Assembly (NCBI GenBank): GCA_964030475.1
Contig: CAXIPT010000012.1
Location: 420,123-484,122 of the forward strand
DNA length: 64,000 nucleotides
Direction of reading: 5' to 3'
Source: Tethya wilhelma
Lineage: Eukaryota; Porifera; Demospongiae; Tethyida; Tethyidae
Part shown: piece by piece, positions 49,118-61,808 of the stretch
Position numbering within the stretch: the stretch's first letter is position 1
Layout: each line of letters begins with the position of its first letter
The notes under the pieces: model-generated
Databases searched by the model: none
What the model saw: only the letters and a program-made list of their open reading frames with translations
What the model was told of the DNA's origin: nothing
Position numbers and translations under genes: made by a program

Positions 49118-50280
49118 CCAAACGGCTCTGCTCTAGTCTCTAGACTTGGAGCAAGACAATCACATCCAGTGTTAAGCCTCGTACCCAGGCTACAGCTACA
49201 GTAGCACACACAACTTTACAGGGAGAGGAGAACCTGGTAAACACCGTTTGCGCATGCGCTTTGGGATACACCGCGACCTTTGACCCGCAATTAACCCCTT
49301 CTTTACCTGAAAAACGCGGGAAATTTTAAGTCACTTGTTACATTGATTTGAGACTACATTGCCAAGCATGGTTGAGAAGAAGATGTGATTTTGTCAGCAT
49401 ATATATACCCTATTACGTACCAAGAACTTCTCTGGTCCATTTGGAGTGGCATTTTGGACCAAAAAAGAGCTCTACCTTCTCACTGTGAACAGAACCACAA
49501 ATTATGAATAAGGTACTGATTTCTTACATATTCATCAGCTTTACACTGTAACATGGTGTGGCCTCATACCTAGGCCCCGGAACAGTACGGACTAACATGG
49601 GTGATGCTGAACATTGACATTGTCACATATTATATAAAATTTTCTTTAATTACTTGGGGCTAAACTGAGATCTTTTTCTTTAATGAGGAAATTTCTATAT
49701 TGGAAAGAAAGAGAAGAAGAACACAGGTTGGTCTGCTATGAAGGCTGTGAATGGTAGTGATATCAAGCACCTTCTATTTTTCTGGCACGTTGATAGGTAA
49801 AGTAATATACTAAAACAGTTTCAAATTGCCCAAAAAATAAGTTTCAACTATCACACACACACACACACCAATTATAGTGTAGGGTTCAATGGCAAACAAA
49901 ATAGTTGATACCCTTAAGTGTGCTGTACGTGATCATGCATCGAGTGCCCCCCACTTAATGGACCCCTGTGACCCCTTTATTGTCACCTCTACCTATATCC
50001 TGTAACAAGCAATTCTAGAAACGAAAATGGTATCACTATTATAACGAAATAAACCAAAAAGCTAACTGACAAAACAAATCATACAGGAAATTTGGTACAT
50101 AGTCAAACCACAGCATTCCACAACTGAAAGAAAAAGAAGTACTAGCAGAAATCATACACAAGTTAAAGTGGCCTAATCCTAACACCTTTAGTCTAAATAT
50201 AGAATGTCTAGAAAGTCCTAAATAATTATATCACACAGTACCTCATATTCACCATTTTCCTCAACTCTACAGAGTGCCTA
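49118..50280. other. Upstream region of the laminin-like gene
   Basis: Should contain the promoter and 5' UTR. I see no clear TATA box. At 49173-49195 a GCCTCGTACCCAGGC fragment of the fold-back family begins, with a weak partner near 49230. A (CA)n tract lies at 49853-49868. No other feature. Confidence 0.4.
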
Positions 50281-50289
50281 TATATCTTC

Positions 50290-51480
50290 TCCAAGCTTGA
50301 CCTCACATGAGCTTATCACAAAATCCCTGTGGCCCCTGATGACATCCCAAAGACCACTGTAACTACCCCATTTGGACTCTTCAAATTTGTCAAGATGCCA
50401 TCTGGCCTCCAATGCAGCACAAACCCTTTACAAGCAACGATTCATTCACCAAGTTCTGTGAGGTTTACCCTTCACCTACGCCTACATGGATGATGTCCAA
50501 TCTCAGTGCTACTACTTTGTTTGATTGGACAAGTCAACATTTATCACAGGTTCCTTCCTCACTGTGCTGATCTAATGCAGCCTCTTCACACACTACTCAA
50601 AGGCAAGTCACAGTCTCTCACTTGGACTGACCAACTGCCTCATTCAACTCCACCAAGCAAGCTCTAGCCAATGCTTCGCTCTTGGCTCATCCCTCACCAG
50701 ATGCTCCAACCTGATGATGACAGATGCTTCCGACACAGCTATGGGAGCGGTTCTACAACAAAACATTAACGGCACATGGAAACCAATCTCCTTTTTCTCA
50801 CATAAGATATCACCTTCAGAGACCTGGTACAGTACCTTCGACTGTGAACTATCAGCTGCATGTGTACCTCTCCTTCAAGTACTTTAGACATCTCCCTGAA
50901 GGACGAACATTCCATGTGTTAATGGATCAACTAACTCATGCCTTGAACTCTCGTTCAGATGGTCACTCACTGAGACAAGCTCAGCAATTTGACTTCATTT
51001 CACAATTCACCTCCACCATTCGTCATGTGCATGGTATGTGGTGTTGTTGCTGATGCACTGTTACGAATTGAAACCAAGTAAAGTAGACGTTGCTGCAATT
51101 TCTGCTACTCAAGCTACTGACCCACTCATTTGTTCACTGCAATCCTCACCAACATCTACCCTTGTCATGGAAGCTATATATACCACTCCCTAACTCCTCT
51201 CATTCACTCTATTGTGACACTTTCACTGGAATTCAACAACCTATAGTACCACTTTCTTGCCATCGTGCACTGTGTTAACTTGTTAGGTGGACTCTTATAT
51301 AGATCTAGATATTTGTGCCACTCAGAAACTCATCACTTATTGTTGTGTTTGGCCTGGATTCAATCCTGATATTCGTTGATGGACTTGGGACTCGGTCTTG
51401 CAAACGTGCCAAGATCCAATAAATGCTTCAGTTCCACTCTCTTAATTTCCCACGCCTGATTCTCTGTAATCCATATCAAC
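50290..51480 (+). pseudogene. Ty3/gypsy-type pol remnant
   Basis: Several frames together give the pol order. Reverse transcriptase: KTTVTTPFGLFKFVKMPSGL and AYMDDV (about 50340-50500). RNase H: KQALANASLLAHP, LMTDASDTAMGAVLQQ, ETWYSTFDCELSAA, FDFISQFTSTIRHVHG (about 50660-51040). Integrase zinc region: TQKLITYCCVWPGFNPDIR (about 51320-51380). Many frameshifts and stops; no LTRs recognised. Confidence 0.75.
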
Positions 51481-51811
51481 ATTGTTAGACCACTAACCTC
51501 TTCAAAAGGCTATGCATACCTCCCAATGGCATAGCCCGGGGATACAGAGGCAATTGCCCCCCCCCCTGGTGTTCTAACAGAAACTAGCGCAAGAATTGTG
51601 TATTGTGTTATACAAAGATATGCTCTTGTTGTTGATAATTTGTAATAATAGTGCAAGACTCTATTGGCAGTGTTACGACTTGTATTTGCTATACAATAAG
51701 TGCCAATGGCTGCCATGGAATACTAAGACTGCAGAAACAAACTAAACCAATCTCTTTGTAATTACTGTGCAAGCGTTTTGTGGAATTGAGGTTAGAGGTA
51801 TTTGAGTGGGC

Positions 51812-52400
51812 CGGGATCAAAATATAACATTAATGATATTAATAGGCTCATAGAAACTCTTGATACTATCTCCAAGCCAAGAGGATTTGGTCTCAAAATG
51901 GCTCATTATAGCTCAAAAGGGTCAAAGGTCAAATTTAGTAGCTCTCTAAAATGGACATTTGTGCCATTGCCACTCACTCACAGGGAGCAAGACAACAGAT
52001 GAACAAAAAAAAAATCAAACGTATGTTGAAAAAAACTGCTAATCAAGTCTGTAGAAGGCTTTTTGTACTATATATATACACTTTTGACAACCACATCCAC
52101 TCACAAAATGTCTAACAGGTAAACAGAAAAACTGCCACACCCAGTCAAAATTTCAGCATGATATTCAAAACACACAAGCACCCTACAAGCTCACATACCT
52201 CACTGCCTCTCTCTCCTCTCCACCAGGGAAGAAAAATGAATTTTATACAGCCCTGTCAAATTCAAGCTTTCCTGTATATACAGACTCACTTGAGCTCACC
52301 TATGTGGCAGAGGGGTCAAAGGTCAGAAGTCAATCACACTCAACACACACTTGGTTAGATACGCCCACCAAGCTTCGAAGTCACAGCTAGCTCACGCCAG
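51812..52400. repeat. Direct repeat copy 1 of the 53910-54495 segment
   Basis: Shares long runs with 53910-54495, for example AAAAGGGTCAAAGGTCAAAT and TGCCATTGCCACTCACTCAC. The right end breaks at AGGCCCGTAGG near 52399, which looks like the end of another element. Confidence 0.75.
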
Positions 52401-52786
52401 GCCCGTAGGAAGCTCATATCAGATGGTGAGGCTGAAGGAGGAGGGGGGGGGGGGTTATAACGTTGCAGAAAAACTTATGATCAATTTCTACTCAGTACTT
52501 GCAGCTGCGTTTTCCAAAAAGAAGGTATCAAGAGTTCAGTATACATACCATTACTTGAAGTTTATGTTCTTGTGGTGATCAAATGCAATACTGAACTTTG
52601 TACCTTTGGCTGTGACCGCGCTTCTCCATGACTGAATTTCTAGCTAAATATTTGACCAAGAGTCCTGGCTGAGCGCCTCTGGGATAATTTGAAGTTGAGT
52701 TGTGCGGCCATAGCCACCCCTGCCGCTGCCACTCCGTATACTGTCACAGTCAGGCGAATGCAGACATAGTGAATCATGAGTGTTAA

Positions 52787-54867
52787 GGTTAGTGTATTTT
52801 GTGTGGGCGGAGATTTTGCTAGAGCTATTTTAATTAGTGGATCATGAAGGGATGTGTCCAAGAATATCAAAATATACAATTGAAAATGAAAGTGTTCAGG
52901 AGGTGCTGGAGATCATTTTCCTGCAAAAATTAGTGACCGGAAGTTGTTTTCGTACAAGTGACCGGAAATTAGACCACATCAAAGAACTTCAAAGCATTCT
53001 TTGAAAACCGCAGAACGCAGGCACTTAAAATTTACTCATAAATACTGTATGGGTGTGTCTTGTGTATGCAATAGGATGGCTGTATATTGATATGCATGAA
53101 AATGTGCAGCAAGTTTGCAGGATGGCTAGCGGAGAGCGTGCAGGGCCATAGCAGGCAATTTGCTCTTTTAGGCCAGGCAAAGTATATAGCTTCATTGTTT
53201 CTTATCAGCCAACATCCTCAATCTCCACACAGGCAGGCTGTCATTATTAAGCCTCGGCGCGTGCGTAGCACGTGCAGAGGGTTACGGTAGTCGTTTTGTG
53301 TGTTTGTGTGTCTGTCTGTTACTAAATTATCTGAAGAACAGCAGCTCCAGAGTCAAAATGGAAGGTACTTACGTTCATGAATCGATATTATCTTGAAATT
53401 TGACGTGTAGAATCTTGCAAAATGCTGTAGTTTCTGAGATCTGAGGTTTTGGTGCTTCTCTGTACACTTAGGCTTCGAAACCGCACCCATTGATCACACC
53501 CCGTATAGTGTGCATTATCTAGAAATACTGTAGAACTTGGATCATGGCCTCATGATAGTCTCGCGAGACTAGCCTCATGATAGATGGACTTGAGCTTGGC
53601 TGGCTTGGCTGGCTTGGCTGGTTGAAATCAAGCTGCTGCAATCAAGCATGTGCTGAGCTAGTTATAATAACCTCACTGGATCAGCTTGGTGAAGGCCATG
53701 CAGTCAGGCACTGATACAAAAACACAGCTAACCTATTTCAATACAACTATTATCAGAGTCTCACTACCTTGTTGCATACTGAAGTCTCAGTACTGATGGT
53801 CTTTTCTCATGTATACATATTTAGTTGTGCATGCTAGTTGAGTGTGCCGAGGCCGTTGGTGCTTTCATTCATTATGACATTCAATTACAAATCCAGTGTA
53901 CACAGAGAGCGAGGATCAAAATAAAACAGTAATGATATTCATAGGCTCATAGAAACTCTTGATACCATCTCAAAGCTGAGAGGATTTGGTCTCAATAAAA
54001 ATGGCTGATTATTGCTCAAAAGGGTCAAAGGTCAAATCTAGTAGCTCTCTAAAATGGATTATTCTGCCATTGCCACTCACTCACAGGGAACAACTACTAG
54101 GCGGCTTGAAAGGAAAAAATGTAAAAAAAAACCTGCTCATCAAGTCTGTCGAAGGCTTTTTGTACTATGTGTATACTTTTGACAACCACATTCTCTCACA
54201 AAATGTCTAACAGGTAAACAGGAAAACTGCTCCCACCCAGTCAAAAACTCAGCATGGTATTCAAGACACACAAACACCCTACAAGCTCACATACCTCACT
54301 GCCTCTCTCTCCTCTCCACCAGGGAAGAAAAATGGATTTTATACAGCCCTGTCAAATTCAACTTTTCCTGTACAGCTCACTTTGAGCTCACCTATGTGGC
54401 AGAGTGGTCAAAGGTCAGAGGTCAAAAGTCAATCACACTCAACACACGCTTGGTTGAATACGCTCACCAAGCTTTGAAGTCACAGCTAGCACACACACTC
54501 TCCGCTAGCCATCCTGCAAACTTACTGCACATTTTCATGCATATCACTACACAGCCATCCTATTGCAGGCACAAGACACACCCATACAGTATTTTATAAG
54601 TGATTTTTTTTTTTTTCAAGTGCCTGCAGTCCGCGGTTTTTAAAGAATGCTTTGAAGTGCTTTGATGTGGTCTAATTTCCGGTCACTTGTTCGAAGACAA
54701 CTTTCGGTCGCTAGTTTTTGCACGAATTAATGATCTCCAGCACCTCTTGAACACTTTTATTTTCAATTGTATGTTTTGATATAGAAATCTTGGACACACA
54801 CCTTCACAATTCACTAATTAAATTAGCAATAGCAAAAGTCCCACCCACTCAAAATACACCAACGTAG
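52787..54867. mobile_element. Element with long inverted repeats (about 350 bp)
   Basis: Bases 52790-53145 match the reverse complement of 54485-54865 (for example CTCTCCGCTAGCCATCCTGC at 54496 and its complement near 53120). Between them lie the second copy of the 51812 repeat (53910-54495) and a GGCTTGGCT tandem (53600-53625). No transposase frame was recognised. Target duplication not resolved. Confidence 0.65.
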
Positions 54868-55500
54868 TAATTTTTAATACGTAGTTTGTCAGACCAAGCA
54901 GAACATCTCATGCATGGGACCTGATAACGCACACTTTAACAAGGAAAGGGTCGTTAGGTTATAGCTACTGCCATATGTTTGTTTATTTTTATTATGAGCT
55001 AAGCCGCTTTAGTTCATATGTAGCAAATCCATATTGCTTTGTAATAATAATTCTTACCCTATAATAATGTTAGTGCATTTGCATTAAACTCACCCCTTGA
55101 CAAATTTTTCTGTGACAATGCATGCTGGGTACCTTGTCAAACACTTTCTCAATCTGATCTCTAGGGCTAACAGTTGTTACAAGACTCTTCCAGCACTCAG
55201 CCACCTAACCGACCCACCTACCAACAGCTGACTGTCCCTTACTCACTTAACCTACAGACCCAAACCACCATTTCTCAACCGAATGCTCAAGCTGATCCAG
55301 ATATGTATAATTATAACAACCTCAATTGAACAAAAGGGGCTGACAACATGCATATTTGCCAATTGTGTGGTGGTCCACATGTAAGGAGGCTCTGCATGCC
55401 CCACCCACTCTAACTGAAATAGCCACCCCCCTATGAGCGCTCAAGTTTGAGTATGAACTAGCAAGTCACCCCAACAGAAGTTGATGTCTCTCACTTGGTA
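54868..55500. other. No clear feature; likely 5' part of the DIRS remnant
   Basis: C-rich, Pro/Thr-coding-like patches occur (from about 55140), but no conserved domain is visible. Confidence 0.3.
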
Positions 55501-55539
55501 TATAGTTTAACTCATGGCTTCAACATTGGCTATACCGGG

Positions 55540-57660
55540 ACCACAGTCACACCTTGTGTCCATTAATCTAGCATCATCTGACTCTCACCCACACATAGTA
55601 GATCAAAATCTTCAAAAACGCAAAGCAAACCACTTAGCAGGACCCTTTCCCATCCCACCCCTCCCCAACTTATGCTGGGAGTAATCAACCATCTTTCTGC
55701 TCTGTTCGGCCAAGCAATCAGGTATTTCATAGACAAAGAGTCATTTTCACTCCGCTACATGACAATAGACAATGTCGCAATTCACAAGGACCTGGTGCTC
55801 TCCTTGCCAAGATTGACCTTTACAGTCCACCCCAAGACTGAGAACTCCTGGGTATGAAGCAATACTATACTTTGATAATGCCTTCCATTTGGTCTTGCAA
55901 TTCTCCCCATATTTATTCAATTTTGTTGCAACAGCTATTGAATTTGGGCACTCAGGTATAACTATGATATCAAGTGGCTGCTAACGTATCTCGACAACTT
56001 CTTAACCGCTGGCCTACCTAGACAAGATGCATGCATGTGCACACTATGTGGTAACAATGTTGTTACTATGTACATTACTTGGTGATCTTGTGAAACCTGC
56101 CAAAGTGGTAGGTCCACACCTGCCTCAACTTTCTTGGCATTGAACTGCACACAGTGGCTATGGAAGCCCGCTTTCCAGTTGACAAGTTACAGGACCTCCT
56201 CACAATTCTTGAGTCATTGCACAGAGGAAGGTCACCAAACATGAGCTACTGTCAGTCATAGGTAAGATGGCCTTTGCTTGTAAGGTCGTACCTGCAGGAC
56301 GTTTCTTCCTTAGACATCTTACTGCACAGTAACCAGCCCCAATCACTATATTATGGGATGTGTAAACCTGATGATGTTTGGAAAATTATTGTTTTTCGAG
56401 TAAAATGTGGTTTTAGTTTAATTTGCGTATTTGCATGAATTTTTTTTTACTGCACGGATATGTAGGTTCCTCCCTTTGTGAAATGGATGTTCTTTGAAAC
56501 CTCATGGTCCAACTCTCCACAGATAGACTCCAGTTCGATTGCCTACTGGCAGGGCTGCTTTCAATGGCCACTGGCTTCCAGCCTCTCTCTATTGTCTATA
56601 AGGAGCTCTTCCCAATCTACCTCACCTGCATTATTTGGGGTAGCAACTGGCAACAGTGACAACACTAGCGAAGATCCAATCGCAATGGCGCTTGTCAGCC
56701 AAAGGCAACTTTACCATATGCATTTCACACATACCAGGCATCAACAATGATATAGCCAATGCTCTTTTCATGCATGCAGGTCCACCATATCTACCTGCTC
56801 ACTCCCAAGGCATCACCAACTTCGGATCAGATACCGTCACACTTCTTCCTCCTAGATTCTCCACTATCAACATCATGCAATCGCATCATCCACTTGCCGC
56901 TCCTCACCAATTGAGTATGATTCGTTTTACCAATTTCTGTTCTAAACATGCCTTCCAATCACACCTGGAATCACACTTAGATTGTAATGTGCTGATTTGG
57001 CCACTGCAGGCGTGCAACATTAAACTATACATGGCAATGATCCGCTTCTGGCACATTGAGCATGGGTACCATGACCCAACAGCAGATGCTCCTCTTCTTC
57101 ACTATCCTTTATGAGGCAGTGAACCACCCAAGCACCAAACTGTTTTTGTGAACATGCTAAAGGCTATCAAGAACCAACTAACAGCTAGTAAGAACCTCTA
57201 ACTCTATGTAAAATGTCTCCTCTGGGCCCTGGCAATCTTTAGTTTTCTGCATTCTGCCAAATTTTGTGGCTACTACCTTTGACCCCACTATTCACTTATG
57301 ATATCCACTTACTGCCGCAGGAAAGTGGTGTGATCAAAGCATCCAAGGTACTTGCATCCTCATTGGTGCCCGACGGACTTCTATTTGCATGCCCATGAGA
57401 AAATTCCTTGCCCATCACGCTAACCTGACTCTGACTACACCATTGTTCAGTTTCCTGATGGGTCGTTCCTCACTTGCCAGAGTTTCTATTCTCACAAGCA
57501 ATACCTACTCTCAGCATCAGGGCTGTTTCCTAGCAATCTCAACACACACAGTTGTACAATTGGTTCAGGGCTACACAATGGGCTTACCTGACTGGTTGAT
57601 CCATTTCCTTGGTAGGTGCTCCAGTGACACCTACAAAGCCTACATTCATTAACCAATTCT
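55540..57660 (+). pseudogene. DIRS-type retrotransposon: reverse transcriptase, RNase H and tyrosine recombinase remnant
   Basis: Frames pieced together show a reverse transcriptase with YLDNFLTAG in place of YLDDFLTAG, then CTFLGIELHTVAMEARFP-like and GKMAFACKVVPAGRFF (about 55970-56320). RNase H-like IVYKELFPIYLTCIIWGSNW follows (about 56596-56660). A tyrosine-recombinase half has MIRFWHIEHGYHDPTADAPL (57040-57100) and MGLPDWLIHFLGRCSSDTYK (57570-57640), the C-terminal motif with the catalytic region. Order RT, RNase H, recombinase without LTRs is typical of DIRS elements. Stops and frameshifts throughout; not active. Confidence 0.75.
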
Positions 57661-59915
57661 TCGAGCATCAGGCACCTTGCATGGCCTACACCAGTCTACC
57701 TTAAGTCAGAGAGGTAAAGTAGTACATATTAGCATACCTGTCTGTAATGCTTTTGGCACTGCTTAAGAGGGGTACCATGCATGCTGCATCATGGCATGGT
57801 AACATGACCACAATTATTCATGAAGGTAGGTGGTAAGGTAAGGTTCAGGTAAGTGCATCTTGGCCAACTCTGACAATCCCTGGCACCAGGGCCACCGCCA
57901 ATAGGGACAGGAAGGAAAAAAAATATGTAGTACACATAATTATTATGATAGTACATAATCATACGTACGGTAGTACACATGGGCCGACTTCCCATAGAAA
58001 CAACAAAATGTTGGTTATTGTAAAAATCTAGTCAAGCAAAACTCAACCTCCACCATTATTCATACATATAAGAGCGTCTCACTGACATATTACCAGGCCT
58101 GAAACTATAAAACTTATTTGTAGAGAGCGCTATTGGTAAGCCCCAATAGTGCCAATTTTTGTTCTTTAAAGTCCTTCCTCACCTACTTGAAAAGGAATTG
58201 CAGAGAATCAGAAAGTGTTTAGCTAGCCTTAATTACAGCACAAAGTATGTTTTTTTCGTAAGTTCTACATTCCTTTATACCCATTTTTCCTAGTACGGTA
58301 GTAGCTAGCTATACAAGAATGGCCCATTACTCTGCAAAAACTGAGCACTTGGCTCTAAAAGGCTACTGTTTAGCTCTTTCTCTTTCTAATGAGCCCAAAA
58401 CATGGCCTAAAACCATTGCTAAAGTAACAAAATAAACTGTGCCAATTAAACCTCAAATTTTCTCTATCTTCTTCTATCTTTTCTCAGAGACTATTCACTT
58501 TCAGAAGCTGATTCTTGAACAAACTTAAATTAATTTCTTTGTGGTCAGTCGCTTTTGCCATTGGTTTTTCGTACCAATCATTGAGTAGCTAGATACAAGG
58601 CGCTGTATGGCCACCATTAATTTTTACATTATTTCAGAATTTATGAGCTACTGGGGAATTAATTCAAATTGACGACCTGTTCCACCCACAAAAAGTGTGG
58701 GTAATTTGGAATTCAAACGCAAGTTGCGTGCAACTATTATGTAATATACCTGGTAGTTCTTAATACTTGCTTAAATTATCATAAAAATAGTAATTGACCA
58801 CTACTTCTTATAGCGACGACTCTATAGAAGAGTACTTATAGAGAACATGACAGCTCTTCTATATTTGTACAAACATCCAATTATACATACAGTCGACAGT
58901 AGAACTGTTGGATGTCACCAATGTAAGACACATGTTTTATAGTTTACATCCCTGAACTATACACTCTCAAGACTCCAAGGTGCCAGGAAATTGACATAGG
59001 GACAAGACTATGAGAGTAAGCTGAAACAATGGTATTCTGTAACAAACATGGACTCATCACCATCGTCCTGCTTACCATCAGCTAAGTACACACCACACCT
59101 ATTTCATGCCATAATTTAAAAGTGATTTATATCTCAAACTCAGCACAATTATGCATAAAGGACCTGGTACGAACATCTCTATTAGAGGTCATGGGTCCAT
59201 CAATTCACACTATCACAAAGCACTAAATTAAAAAATGTCAAGAGGTGGACCGCCTTATAGTGTCAGCAGCTTACGAATGCTCCCTAGCCTTGTTACAAAA
59301 ACTTTTCTCTAAAAAAATAAACGTCAAAAGTAAAACGCTTAAATTTCTCATTCTACTTGCCCTTGATATGTAAACTGTAATCTATTGTCAACAGCTCTAA
59401 ATGGAATAGATGTGAAAACAAAGTGTTTTCATCCTAAGAATAATATAATATTATGTGAAGCACTGCTGATTTGCCACAATTAAAGTTCACATCTGCCATT
59501 TTTCTGGCTACCCCTTGTTATATACCCTTGCCCTTAAGAAAGAATTACATAACAACTGGCCTTAATTAATGCTACCTAGTCATGTGTGCACATAACCAAT
59601 ACATACATGCTTAGATATTGACAAAAAATTTGTTTGAGGAATCTGTTAAATCTATACTCTTAAAAATTTCTAGCCGTATGATTGGTGAGCTGCAGATAAA
59701 CAATGGTTAAGAACTTGTGAAGTGATAGGTTAGCAGAAACTGATAGAGCGATTTCAGTATTGAGGAAACAACTTTAGATCATGCAGTATATTACCTCCAC
59801 TGACGTCGAAAAATAGCTTCACACAGAATTTTTCACCTCTTACTTAATTGGGTAAGAATCATATAATACTCTTTTATACACATGCTTGTAATAAGCATAG
59901 ACAGTTAACCCCTTT
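57661..59915. other. No feature recognised
   Basis: About 2.2 kb of AT-rich sequence. Small reading frames lack protein-like patterns; no repeat ends identified. Confidence 0.4.
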
Positions 59916-60223
59916 CAGGGGCGTATTTAGGGGGGTGCTCAGGGTGCACTATTAATAATTAGATTTATTTATAAGTAATCAAGCCTTTAGCAATCTGTAT
60001 TTCTTACTTGTTTGTTCTTTGACGCTATTTTCTAGGTCTAAACTCTTGATAAGAACAGTTTAATTTACGTTAGGTTGATTGAAAGAGCTCAGCAGCTAGC
60101 TCCCAACAATAGTTCAAAGGTCACGATACCGATCACATGACCTTAAAGTGGGCGTGGTACCCAAAAATTTTCCGCGTGCTGTGCGCGCGCAATTTCAACA
60201 CCCCCATACTCGCTACGCCCCTG
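59916..60223. mobile_element. hAT-like MITE, ends CAGGGGCGTA
   Basis: CAGGGGCGTATTTAGGG at the left and CGCTACGCCCCTG at the right are inverted. CCCTTT flanks both ends (imperfect target duplication). The interior has TTTTCCGCGTGCTGTGCGCG, related to the MITE at 43288. Confidence 0.75.
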
Positions 60224-60784
60224 CCCTTTTCTTCTCTACATACTACTACTCTAAGTGTACGTATTAGACACAATACAAAATGTTTTTCACCATAAAAATC
60301 TAGCAAGACAAAAGTTATGCCTTCAAACTTGCTCAGAAGCTCTCTTGGATAGAGTGTGCAAAGCCTAAAACTCATAGAAACTTTCATAAGCACTACGGTT
60401 GTTAGAAGCTACACCACCTACACGCATGCAATATTTTGTTCTTCCTTACTTCCTTATTTACTTCCTTCCTTACTTACTTGAAAGCAATTTCCAGAGGAAC
60501 AAAGGATTGAGCTAGTTTTGACTACTTATCATCTTGACTAGTGCCGTTTACACTTGCTTTCTGCCTAAATGTGTTCAAACCAGAGATAGAAAGCTTTCAG
60601 TATAAATTCATGTACTTCAATGCAGCCATCTTTTTGGGTAGAGTTAAAGGTTGGTTGTTATCTATCCACGTGGCATTGAGCAATGCGCATGCACATTATC
60701 TTACAGCTTACTACTTAGGCTTTTTGTAGGGACTAACCAGTTACTAATAGTCTCCACACTTTAGTGTTGAAAAACAAGTATAGT

Positions 60785-61165
60785 ACAAATTTTAGAAAAA
60801 TTAGGTGTGTAGTGCTGTAAAAAGTAAGAAAGCAAGGCATGTCGCAATTTTGGCACATGAATACTTTATTTTTTATGCCCAAGTCTTGCAATCAAACCTA
60901 AGTGTTTTGTGGATTAACTAATGTACTCTACCCCACTTGCTAGGTATGCAACGTACTAATTGGCATGTATAATCTATGAATTCAAACCTATATCAAAGAA
61001 TGTATAGCATTGTTTGAACTATACCAATATTAATGTGAGATGCATGAAGAATTAAGAATTAAAATGAAGTAGCCATGTGCCGAAATTGTGACATGCCTTG
61101 TTTCTTACTTTTTAGAGCACTGCCAATTCTACACAGCTAATTTTCATGAAATTTTTACTATACTT
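60785..61165. repeat. Fold-back element with dispersed relatives
   Basis: GCAAGGCATGTCGCAATTTT near 60834 pairs with AAATTGTGACATGCCTTGTT near 61084; arms are about 100 bases. The right arm also matches 12924-13025 at the junction of the tandem duplication. Confidence 0.75.
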
Positions 61166-61640
61166 GTATTATATGGGACTCCACATTTAAAATGTAGATA
61201 AATGGACTGACACATATACACTGAGAATTATACAATGATACTTTTATCATCAATTCCTGAAAAACTGTATAAATGCACACATAAATAGACCTAAATCCAA
61301 ACAGGGTTTCTTACTACTAAGTTAGAGCCAAGTTTTAGAGTTATATTTTGTCCAGAGAGTTGAAACATTCTACTGAAAAATCATAAAATTGTATTATTAT
61401 GTCACGTGAATGTGAAGGCATAAAGAAGAATACGAATATGCAAGAAAGCCCCAAAAAATTGTTGTCTTTTACTGATTCTTCCTGGAAAGAGCATCTCATT
61501 TCCCCTCATACTAGAGTGCGTGGAACTGTTTCTAGTTTTTCGGTTATCACGGTGCCGCTGAAGAAGTATCAGAAAATGATTGTCAGATTGAAGACAGAAC
61601 AGTAGTTTACGACTGTTTTCATTTTGAAGTTAGATCAATA
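61166..61640. other. No confident feature
   Basis: Holds a plus-strand frame of 68 codons (61399-61605) with no recognisable domain; left uncalled. Confidence 0.3.
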
Positions 61641-61808
61641 CTAGAGCCCTAGTTTCATCCTCACTGGTAGACGCAGTTGACATTTTCAAAGGACACCCAA
61701 AAGGAGAGTAGACAGACATCTCGTCCAAATTGCACAAGTGCCACACCCCCTTGAAGCAAATGCAGCCATTGCTCGCAATAACAGAAGGGGACGGTTGGGT
61801 TACGGGTC

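Noticed and set aside
61399..61605. 68-codon plus-strand frame
   Set aside because: No domain, no splice partner and no relative in the window; could be an exon but I cannot support it.
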